Source of the DNA: CALBPI01 sp039814545
GTDB lineage: Bacteria > Pseudomonadota > Gammaproteobacteria > Steroidobacterales > Woeseiaceae
Length of the DNA stretch: 37,085 nucleotides
Direction of reading: 5' to 3'
Assembly (NCBI GenBank): GCA_039814545.1
Contig: JBCCBB010000018.1
Location: forward strand, 1-37,085
Shown: positions 7,269 through 13,856 of the stretch, in pieces
Layout of the letters: the number at the start of each line of letters is the position of its first letter
Numbering within the stretch: position 1 is the first letter of the stretch
The notes under the pieces: generated by a model
What the model saw: the letters and a program-made list of their open reading frames with translations, nothing else
Databases searched by the model: none
What the model was told of the DNA's origin: nothing
Translations under genes and position numbers: made by a program

Positions 7269-8355
7269 TGCGCTGCCTAGGCTCGCGCTCCTCGAGAAAG
7301 GACTCGGCTTCCGGGTGTTCTCGCAGGTACCGGTTGTAAGCAAAGCGCACGAACACGGCGATGGCTGCCGCTGCGGGCAAGGCCAGCAGGACGCCGAAGA
7401 AACCAAACAACAAGCCAAACGCCATCACCGCGAAGATGACGAGGACGGGATGCAAACCAATGCGGTCGCCCACGAGCTTGGGCGTCAGCACCGAGCCCTC
7501 GATGAATTGCGCCACTGAGAACACGACAACCACGAGGCCAAGCTGCAGCAGACCGCCGCCGTCGGGCGAGTTGATCGCCGTGAGGCTGGCCAGCCCGATG
7601 CCGAAGATGAAGCCCAGGTAGGGCACAAAGCTCACGAGCCCCGCGACCACGCCGATGGCCAGTGCGAACTTGAGGCCAACGAGCATAAGGCCGCCCGAGT
7701 ACATGACCGCCAGCCCGAACATAACGAGCAGCTGCCCGCGCAGAAACGCACCCAGCGTCTCGTCCGTCTCGCGCGCCAGCGTGAAGACAGCCTCGCGGTT
7801 ACGCGCGGGCACGAGCGCGCCCAGCCGCGCGATGATGAGGTCCCAGTCACGCAACAAATAGAAGGTCAGCACCGGGATCAGAAACAGGTTGATGATGCCC
7901 GTGAGCAGCGCACCGCCCGAGCGGGTCAACTGGCTCAGTAGCGTGCCACCCAGGCTTGCGGCGTCGGCACCGTAGCGCTCGATGAGGGCGGCAAGTCCGA
8001 TATCGGCGTCATCGGTACCGTCACCGAGCAGGCCGGCCACGTGTGGCCAGACCTGGTTCTCGAGCAACTCGACGTAGCGCGGCAGCACTTCGAGCAGCGC
8101 GCCGATCTGCGAATTGACAAGCGGAATCAGCAACAAGACCAACCCGCCCAGCACGACAAAGGTGAGCAGGAACACGACGAGCACGGCCAGCGACCGGGGC
8201 AGCCGCATCTTTTGCAGTCGGTCGGCCAACGGGTCTCCGATGTACGCGAGAAGCCCTGCAGCCACGAACGGCGTCAGCACAGGCGCGAGCAGGTACAGGA
8301 GATAGCCTGTCGCGCCCAGGATACCCAGCGTGAGCAGTTTATGGTCGTTGGTCAT
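7258..8355 (-). CDS. AI-2E family (PerM/TqsA-like) membrane transporter
   Basis: Polytopic inner-membrane protein of 365 residues from the ATG at 8355, which overlaps the stop of the phosphotransferase gene (ATGA). Seen: two N-terminal hydrophobic hairpins, a soluble stretch at about 90-140, then FLIPVLTFYLLRDWD and the conserved FVPYLGFIFGIGLA, EGSVLTPKLVGDRIGLHPVLVIFAVMA and FGFFGVLLALPAAAA that define the AI-2E/UPF0118 family. Members have been linked to autoinducer-2 export or Na+/H+ exchange, but the substrate cannot be told from sequence. In gammaproteobacteria this gene often sits next to hda and purM, as here. Confidence 0.88.
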   Translation of the reverse strand: MTNDHKLLTLGILGATGYLLYLLAPVLTPFVAAGLLAYIGDPLADRLQKMRLPRSLAVLVVFLLTFVVLGGLVLLLIPLVNSQIGALLEVLPRYVELLENQVWPHVAGLLGDGTDDADIGLAALIERYGADAASLGGTLLSQLTRSGGALLTGIINLFLIPVLTFYLLRDWDLIIARLGALVPARNREAVFTLARETDETLGAFLRGQLLVMFGLAVMYSGGLMLVGLKFALAIGVVAGLVSFVPYLGFIFGIGLASLTAINSPDGGGLLQLGLVVVVFSVAQFIEGSVLTPKLVGDRIGLHPVLVIFAVMAFGLLFGFFGVLLALPAAAAIAVFVRFAYNRYLREHPEAESFLEEREPRQRNDA

Positions 8356-8924
8356 GCCGTGTGCTCCCGGGCCCTGCGTATCCACTCGAGCATGTAGCCG
8401 AGCGTACTGACGAGCATGGTTGTGATGAGGGCCGCCATCAGCGCAGGCAGCACCCAGGGTGCGAGCGTCTCCGTCAAGGTACTCGGGAGCAGCGCCGGAT
8501 ACGCCGCATCCAGCAACGCCAGGAAGACGTAGGCCAGCATGAGCACAGTATTGAGCTTACTCACAAGGCTCGGCTTGCCCTCGAGATCGCCGTAGAGAAA
8601 GTGATAGGCGATGGCGCCACCCATGATGGTCAAATCACGCAGCACCACCAACGCCGCCAGCCACCACGGCGTGACACCCACCAGGGCCATAACGATAAAC
8701 GTACCGATCAGCAACAGCTTGTCGGCGATGGGGTCGAGGATGGCGCCAATCTGTGTGCGCCAGTCGAATCGCCGCGCGAGCCACCCATCGATGCCGTCGG
8801 AAAAGCCCGCCACGAAAAACAGGCTGACGCCGAGCGTAAAACGCTCGCTTGCGATGGAGGCCACCACCATCGGCACCAGCGCAATGCGCGCCAGCGAAAT
8901 CAGGTTGGGAATCCAGCGCAGCAC
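8352..8924 (-). CDS. CDP-alcohol phosphatidyltransferase family protein (PgsA-like)
   Basis: Integral membrane phospholipid synthase of 190 residues. The CDP-alcohol phosphotransferase motif is complete: DGIDGWLARR, then G and DPIADK follow the D..DG..AR........G...D...D pattern at roughly residues 43-69. The N-terminus MLRWIPNLISLARI resembles PgsA (glycerophosphate transfer), the most likely activity, but a second pgsA elsewhere could make this a paralogue; family members also include cardiolipin- and inositol-type enzymes. The start is a GTG at 8924, two bases after the DUF2066 stop. A different branch of the same superfamily as pssA at 969-1814. Confidence 0.87.
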   Translation of the reverse strand: MLRWIPNLISLARIALVPMVVASIASERFTLGVSLFFVAGFSDGIDGWLARRFDWRTQIGAILDPIADKLLLIGTFIVMALVGVTPWWLAALVVLRDLTIMGGAIAYHFLYGDLEGKPSLVSKLNTVLMLAYVFLALLDAAYPALLPSTLTETLAPWVLPALMAALITTMLVSTLGYMLEWIRRAREHTA

Positions 8925-8926
8925 GC

Positions 8927-10207
8927 CTAGTCCCCGACGCCTCCCGCGGGCCTGAGTCGATAAAACAAATCGGCCTCATCGAAGGCAGGCGGGGGCCGCG
9001 TGCCCGGCACCGTCACAATGGGTTCGCGCGGCGCCGCACCTTCGGAACCTGTGGTCACACTGGGCGGCATAGAACCCGCTATCTCGCCGAGCGTCACAGG
9101 CTTATCCGGACTGCCTAGAACCACGTCTCCCGCCCGGCCCGCAAACGGGACGGCACGAAGCGGTGGATCAATGCGTTCGAGGACTGTCCCTTCAAGCAGA
9201 CGCGCCAGGCGTTCGCGACCCGCGAGTGCATCAACCGACACAAGCACCTGATCACCCCGCATGGCCAGCACGCGAACATCCTCCACGAGACTGCGCCCGG
9301 ACAGGAAGTTCACGAGTCGCGCGTAGTCGGCGAGACCATCGACTGCAACGACGGAAATGCGAACGTCGGCCGAACCTTCAGGGCTCGACGCGAATTGCGA
9401 CATGAGCCGACCGCCGATTCGTGCAAACGCGACGTTCACGTCGCCCGCAAAACGCGATTCGTTGTCAGCAAATACCCAGGTCCAGCGGATCGACGACGGA
9501 TTGCGGGCGTTCACCCTGCCGATGAGGATGCTCTCCACGTCGTAGCGTGCGGATGCGGCGACGATGACGTCGCTGAACCCGCCCCAGATATCCGAAGGGG
9601 TCACGCTGGTCAGGTCGGCGTCGTCGTAGCGCGGCAACATCACGGGGATGCCGAACCGCTGCGCGGCGTCGGCGATGGCCGCGCCGTAGGCGGCCGTTGG
9701 CGGCAGCTCAGGCTCGTCTGGCGCCACACCAGCTTCGACGAGCGGCACCTGCGGCGTGTCCTCGACGGGCGCGGGCGCAGGCACAGTCGGCTCGAAACTG
9801 TCAAGCAGCAGACGATTGCCGCGCCCGTCCTCGACCGCCATCCATACGAGCGTGGTCGGCCGCTCCTCACCCCAGACCGGAATGCGCTGCGCGCGAAGCA
9901 TGGTCGTCAGCGCGCGACCGTCGAAGGTGACGACCAGGGTGTTGTCCGCCCCTTCGCGCCAGCCCTGCACCCACTGCTGCGGCTGCTCGAACACGGCCTG
10001 CGCTTGCGCACGCGACTCGAACGGCACAATTCGCGCGATGACGGCGTCTAATGCCGCTGCATAGGCCTGCTCACGCGCCTCGCCCGCCGTGGACGCAACG
10101 CCGCGCAGGAATGGAACTTCGGCTGTAAACAGGTCGACAGTCGCCGCAGTCGACGGCGTTGCCGTCAGCAGCAGGATGGCCGCCAGGCCCGCAAGCCAGA
10201 ATCGCAT
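8927..10207 (-). CDS. DUF2066 domain exported protein
   Basis: Conserved gammaproteobacterial protein of unknown function. 426 residues with a signal peptide (MRFWLAGLAAILLLTATPSTAA). The first part of the mature protein carries the DUF2066 pattern: DLFTAEVPF, REQAYAAALDAVIARI, VQGWREGADNTLVVTFDG, RTTMLRAQ-like spacing and WGEERPTTLVWMAVEDG. The C-terminal 60 residues are Pro-rich and low-complexity. First gene of the DUF2066/PgsA-like/AI-2E/hda operon and divergent from purM over a 34-base gap. An in-frame ATG at 10219 lies exactly six bases after a TATAAT and could be the true leaderless start, adding four residues. Confidence 0.85.
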   Translation of the reverse strand: MRFWLAGLAAILLLTATPSTAATVDLFTAEVPFLRGVASTAGEAREQAYAAALDAVIARIVPFESRAQAQAVFEQPQQWVQGWREGADNTLVVTFDGRALTTMLRAQRIPVWGEERPTTLVWMAVEDGRGNRLLLDSFEPTVPAPAPVEDTPQVPLVEAGVAPDEPELPPTAAYGAAIADAAQRFGIPVMLPRYDDADLTSVTPSDIWGGFSDVIVAASARYDVESILIGRVNARNPSSIRWTWVFADNESRFAGDVNVAFARIGGRLMSQFASSPEGSADVRISVVAVDGLADYARLVNFLSGRSLVEDVRVLAMRGDQVLVSVDALAGRERLARLLEGTVLERIDPPLRAVPFAGRAGDVVLGSPDKPVTLGEIAGSMPPSVTTGSEGAAPREPIVTVPGTRPPPAFDEADLFYRLRPAGGVGD

Positions 10208-10225
10208 CGTGAACCCCATCCCGTA

Positions 10226-10235
10226 ATTATATACT
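10226..10235. promoter_or_regulatory. Overlapping divergent -10 elements between purM and DUF2066
   Basis: An A/T island in the 34-base divergent gap. Plus strand TATACT (10230-10235) ends six bases before the purM ATG. Minus strand TATAAT (10231-10226) ends six bases before an in-frame ATG at 10219 of the DUF2066 gene. The two boxes share two base pairs, forming a bidirectional promoter core; neither ATG has a Shine-Dalgarno sequence at the normal distance. Confidence 0.55.
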
Positions 10236-10241
10236 TGACGC

Positions 10242-11279
10242 ATGAGTGAGGCAGAAGGTGAACGCGGCCTGACCTACCGCGACGCCGGTGTGGACATCGA
10301 TGCCGGCAATGCACTGGTCGACCGTATCGGCCAGCAGGTGGCCCGAACGCGCCGGGACGGCGTACTGACGGGCCTGGGCGGCTTCGGCGGCCTGTTTGCG
10401 CTGGACCTGGCGCGCTTCCCCGAGCCCGTGCTCGTGTCGGGCACGGATGGCGTGGGCACGAAGCTCATGCTCGCGCGCGAACTGGACCGTCACGACAGTA
10501 TCGGCGTTGACCTGGTCGCGATGTGCGTCAACGACATTGTCGTCACGGGCGCGGAACCCCTGTTCTTCCTCGACTACTACGCGACGGGCCGGCTCGATGT
10601 GAGCGCCGCAGCCGATGTCATCGGCGGCATCGCCACGGGCTGCGAGCAAGCCGGCTGCGCGCTCATCGGCGGCGAAACGGCCGAGATGCCCGGCATGTAC
10701 GACGGTAGCGACTACGACCTCGCGGGCTTCGCAGTGGGCGCTGTATCGCGGCCCAACCTGATTGACGGCAGCGGCGTTAGCGCCGGTGACCGCGTGCTCG
10801 GGCTCGCCTCGAGCGGGCCGCACTCCAACGGCTACTCGCTCATCCGCGCGGTGCGCGATCGCGCCGACGCCGACCTCGGCCAGCCGTTGGGTGACGGCAC
10901 TCTGGGCAACGCGCTGCTGGCACCAACGCGCATTTACGTGAAGCCTCTGCTGGCGCTATTCGATCAGGCGCGCCCTTTGGCGCTGGCACACATCACGGGT
11001 GGTGGCCTCACCGAAAATTTGCCGCGTGTGCTTCCCGACGGGTTCGGTGTCGAGCTTGATGCGGCGGCGTGGCCGAGGCCCCCTGTGTTCGACTGGTTGC
11101 AGCGCGAGGGCGGGATCGCCGACGACGAGATGTGGCGCACGTTCAATTGCGGCATCGGCATGTGCCTGGTCGTGCGCGCCGATGACACGGCACAAGCACG
11201 AGCGGTGCTCGAAGCTAACGGCGAGGCCGTCTACGACATCGGCCGCGTCGTCCCCCGGCCCGGCGTCCACATCGCATGA
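10242..11279 (+). CDS. purM: Phosphoribosylformylglycinamidine cyclo-ligase (AIR synthetase)
   Basis: Cytoplasmic ATP-dependent enzyme of de novo purine synthesis that closes the imidazole ring to form AIR. 345 residues, the normal length. Seen: LTYRDAGVDIDAGNALVDRI at the N-terminus, GGFGGLFAL, the GTDGVGTKLMLA signature, GVDLVAMCVNDIVVTGAEPLFFLDYYATG, GGETAEMPGMY, SSGPHSNGYSLIR and HITGGGLTENLPR near the C-terminal half. Its ATG lies six bases after a TATACT box. purN starts within its stop codon (ATGA overlap at 11276), so two steps of the same pathway are translationally coupled. Confidence 0.97.
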   Translation: MSEAEGERGLTYRDAGVDIDAGNALVDRIGQQVARTRRDGVLTGLGGFGGLFALDLARFPEPVLVSGTDGVGTKLMLARELDRHDSIGVDLVAMCVNDIVVTGAEPLFFLDYYATGRLDVSAAADVIGGIATGCEQAGCALIGGETAEMPGMYDGSDYDLAGFAVGAVSRPNLIDGSGVSAGDRVLGLASSGPHSNGYSLIRAVRDRADADLGQPLGDGTLGNALLAPTRIYVKPLLALFDQARPLALAHITGGGLTENLPRVLPDGFGVELDAAAWPRPPVFDWLQREGGIADDEMWRTFNCGIGMCLVVRADDTAQARAVLEANGEAVYDIGRVVPRPGVHIA

Positions 11280-11944
11280 GCTCGGGCCGGCGTTGCAATG
11301 TCACCGTCCTGATTTCGGGCGGTGGCACTAATCTGCAAGCCCTTATTGATGCCGCGCGCTCACCCGTAAATCCCTACCGCGTCTCGCACGTGATTTCCGA
11401 CAAACCCGAGGCCTACGGGCTTACGCGCGCCAAAGACGCGGGCATCGACACCACCGTCATCCCACGCCTGAAGGGTGAGGCGCGAAGTGCGTTTGACGCC
11501 CGCCTCGCCGACGCCGTCGACGCCTCGGGCGCCGATCTTGTGATCCTCGCCGGATTCATGCGCATCATCGGCGGCCGCCTTGTTAACGATTACGCCGGCC
11601 GCATGCTCAATATCCACCCCGCGCTGCTGCCGCTGTACAAAGGCTTGCACACCCACCAGCGCTGTCTCGACGCCGGCGATCCTGTGCATGGCACGACCGT
11701 GCATTTCGTCACGGCGGCGCTCGACGACGGTCCGTCAGTTTTGCAGGCGGAACTCGACGTTCAGGACGACGACACGGCGGACTCACTGACCACACGTGTC
11801 CAGGCGCTCGAACACCAGATCTATCCGATGGCAGCGCGCTGGTTTGCTGAGGGGCGCCTGCAGCTCGACGGCGACACGGTTCGGCTCGACGGTGTCCCGC
11901 TCGACAGCCCCGTACGGGTGACGGCCGACAGTCTCGTCGCCTGA
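11276..11944 (+). CDS. purN: Phosphoribosylglycinamide formyltransferase (GART)
   Basis: Transfers a formyl group from 10-formyl-tetrahydrofolate to GAR in purine synthesis. 222 residues. Seen: the phosphate-binding VLISGGGTNLQALID near the N-terminus, VISDKPEAYGLTRAKDAGI, the folate-binding LAGFMRIIGG, and the active-site NIHPALLPLYKGLHTHQR with catalytic Asn and His, then HGTTVHFVTAALDDGP with the catalytic Asp. Cotranscribed with purM through an ATGA overlap. The C-terminal 40 residues after IYPMAARWFAEGR are less conserved. It ends five bases before the stop of dcd on the other strand, with no terminator visible. Confidence 0.96.
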   Translation: MSSGRRCNVTVLISGGGTNLQALIDAARSPVNPYRVSHVISDKPEAYGLTRAKDAGIDTTVIPRLKGEARSAFDARLADAVDASGADLVILAGFMRIIGGRLVNDYAGRMLNIHPALLPLYKGLHTHQRCLDAGDPVHGTTVHFVTAALDDGPSVLQAELDVQDDDTADSLTTRVQALEHQIYPMAARWFAEGRLQLDGDTVRLDGVPLDSPVRVTADSLVA

Positions 11945-11948
11945 GGCG

Positions 11949-12515
11949 TCAGGCGCGCGGCACGGTGACGCCCGTTTGCCCCTGATATTTGCCGCCGCGG
12001 TCCGCGTAGGACACCGCGCAGTCTTCATCAGACTCGAAGAACAGCATCTGCGCGACGCCCTCGTTGGCGTAGATCCGCGCGGGCAACGGCGTGGTGTTGG
12101 AGAACTCGAGCGTGACATGACCCTCCCACTCGGGCTCCAGTGGCGTCACGTTGACGATGATGCCGCAGCGCGCGTAAGTCGATTTGCCCAGGCACACCGT
12201 CAACACGTTGCGCGGAATCTTGAAGTACTCGACGGTGCGCGCCAGCGCGAATGAGTTGGGTGGGATGATGCAGGTGTCGTCATTCATGTCGACGAAACTC
12301 GCATCATCGAACTCCTTGGGGTCGACAATCGTCGAGTGCACGTTAGTGAACACTTTGAACTCGGGCGCGCATCGCACGTCATAGCCGTAGCTTGAGACGC
12401 CGTATGACACGAGGCGCCTGCCATCAGATTCGCGGACCTGGCCGGCTTCGAATGGCGAGATCATGCCGTGTTCCTGCGCCATGCGCGTGATCCAGCGGTC
12501 AGATTTGATGCTCAT
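11949..12515 (-). CDS. dcd: dCTP deaminase
   Basis: Homotrimeric enzyme deaminating dCTP to dUTP for thymidylate synthesis. 188 residues. Seen: MSIKSDRWITRMA, the SYGYDVRC segment, IIPPNSFALART, GKSTYARCGIIVNVTPLEPEWEGH and LEFSNTTPLPARIYANEGVAQMLFFE, where the Glu before FSNTTP is the family's catalytic residue. The C-terminal YQGQTGVTVPRA is also typical. Its ATG overlaps the apbC TGA by one base (TGATG), so it is coupled to apbC. The apbC-dcd pair is common in gammaproteobacteria. Confidence 0.97.
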   Translation of the reverse strand: MSIKSDRWITRMAQEHGMISPFEAGQVRESDGRRLVSYGVSSYGYDVRCAPEFKVFTNVHSTIVDPKEFDDASFVDMNDDTCIIPPNSFALARTVEYFKIPRNVLTVCLGKSTYARCGIIVNVTPLEPEWEGHVTLEFSNTTPLPARIYANEGVAQMLFFESDEDCAVSYADRGGKYQGQTGVTVPRA

Positions 12516-13597
12516 CAGGTGTCCTCAACGACGATTTCAGGAAAGACGTGGCTCGAGTCGCGGCGGCCGGCGGCGAGTGCGGCACCCGCGGCAATCGCGA
12601 TGGTGCGGTAGGCAAGCGCCGCGGCGCCATCAGGATCCGACACGACACTGGGTCGACCGCTGTCCGCGGCTTCGCGGATCGCCATGGCCAGAGGCAGTTC
12701 GCCGAGCAACTGAGTGCCCGCCTCGGCGGCAAGTCGCTCGCCGCCGCCTTCACCAAACAGCGATGTGATGTCGCCGCAGGCCGGACACACGTAAACGCTC
12801 ATATTCTCGATGATGCCCAGGACGGACACAGAGACTTTGCGGAACATCTCGAGACCCTTGCGGGCGTCCGTCAGCGCCAAGTCCTGGGGTGTGGTGACGA
12901 TGACAGCGCCCGCCACGGGCACGGTCTGCGACAGCGTGAGCTGGATGTCGCCCGTGCCGGGCGGCATGTCGACGATGAGTACGTCAAGATCACCCCAGCG
13001 CGTCTGGCGCAGCAGCTGGTTCAGTGCCGAGGTGACCATGGGGCCGCGCCAGACGGTGGGCGCAGCCTCATCGACCAGAAAGCCTATCGACATGACCTCG
13101 ATGGCGTGTGCCACGAGCGGCTTCAGCGTCTTCTCGTCCGCCGCTTCGGGCGCCGCGCCGACGAGCCCCATGAGGCGCGGTATCGACGGGCCGTAGATGT
13201 CGGCGTCGAGCAGACCCACGCGTGCGCCCTCGGCGGCCAACGCGAGTGCCACATTGGCCGCCGTCGTCGACTTGCCGACACCGCCTTTGCCCGAGGCCAC
13301 CGCGATGATGTTGCGTATGCCGGGCAGCGGCTTGAGCCGTCGCTGCACCCCGTACACGGGCATGTCGAGCGCTATGTCGAGCGTTTCAGGCAGTGCCCCA
13401 CCGTGTGCGGCCGCGGTATCGCGCAATGCGCGTTCGAGCTCGGGCCAAAGGCTCTGACAGGGAAATGGCAACCGGATGATCGGCGCACCCGCATCGTCAA
13501 AGCGAAGCGCGTCGAGTTCGGCCAGCGTCAGGTCGGTGCCAGGCACGGCAACATGGCCGAGCGCTGCGGCCAGCGATGGGTCGTATGTGGTCGTCAT
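12515..13597 (-). CDS. apbC: Iron-sulfur cluster carrier protein ApbC (Mrp/NBP35-type P-loop ATPase)
   Basis: Cytoplasmic ATPase that carries [4Fe-4S] clusters to apo-proteins. 360 residues. An N-terminal MIP18-like region (about 1-85) precedes the MinD/Mrp-type ATPase domain with the deviant Walker A GKGGVGKST (103-111), LLDADIYGPS, DVLIVDMPPGTGD and the cluster-binding CPAC pair (Cys-271, Cys-274). The start at 13597 lies next to the 259-base gap that separates it from the kinase gene. In many gammaproteobacteria apbC is directly divergent from metG; here a three-gene kinase/PilT module lies between them. Confidence 0.95.
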   Translation of the reverse strand: MTTTYDPSLAAALGHVAVPGTDLTLAELDALRFDDAGAPIIRLPFPCQSLWPELERALRDTAAAHGGALPETLDIALDMPVYGVQRRLKPLPGIRNIIAVASGKGGVGKSTTAANVALALAAEGARVGLLDADIYGPSIPRLMGLVGAAPEAADEKTLKPLVAHAIEVMSIGFLVDEAAPTVWRGPMVTSALNQLLRQTRWGDLDVLIVDMPPGTGDIQLTLSQTVPVAGAVIVTTPQDLALTDARKGLEMFRKVSVSVLGIIENMSVYVCPACGDITSLFGEGGGERLAAEAGTQLLGELPLAMAIREAADSGRPSVVSDPDGAAALAYRTIAIAAGAALAAGRRDSSHVFPEIVVEDT

Positions 13598-13725
13598 GAG
13601 CAGGTGGGAGCCGCTTCAGGCAGGGCGTGAGTGTAGCGGAATTGCGAAGCCCGTCACATTTCGGCGGCAAGCCCGCAGGGGAGTGTGACGCACCCCGCAT
13701 TCCCGATGGGTCGGGGGCCGCGTTA

Positions 13726-13734
13726 TGGCATACT
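13726..13734 (+). promoter_or_regulatory. Extended -10 promoter upstream of the HEAT-kinase gene
   Basis: TGGCATACT matches the extended -10 form seen before wrbA and metG. It would give a leader of over 100 bases containing the weak hairpin at 13759-13780. The -35 region is poor. Confidence 0.4.
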
Positions 13735-13842
13735 GCCCCGCGCACTGTAAGGATATGTTCCCGCGCCTTTGTGGGCGGGATTTTGGGCGATCTCGGAGCA
13801 CTAAAAGATACTTAGCTGCACGGCCCCAATGGACTGTGCCGC

Positions 13843-13848
13843 GATACT
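13843..13848 (+). promoter_or_regulatory. Proximal -10 element of the HEAT-kinase gene
   Basis: GATACT ends eight bases before the ATG at 13857, with no Shine-Dalgarno sequence in between, so a transcript from it would be nearly leaderless. No good -35 is visible. Confidence 0.3.
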
Positions 13849-13856
13849 GAGCACGA

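Larger units (their letters stand above)
13598..13856. other. Divergent intergenic region between apbC and the HEAT-kinase gene
   Basis: 259 bases without a gene, the longest gap in the window. Minus strand: a possible apbC -10 box, TACACT (13635-13630), about 33 bases before its ATG. Plus strand: an extended -10 and a second proximal -10, listed separately. A weak hairpin (TCCCGC at 13759-13764, GCGGGA at 13775-13780) followed by TTTT lies between the two plus-strand boxes and could act as a leader structure or attenuator. No small reading frame stands out. Confidence 0.5.

Noticed and set aside
13759..13784. Hairpin plus TTTT upstream of the kinase gene as an intrinsic terminator
   Set aside because: The stem is only six pairs with a ten-base loop and a four-T tail; kept as a note on the intergenic region, not as a terminator.
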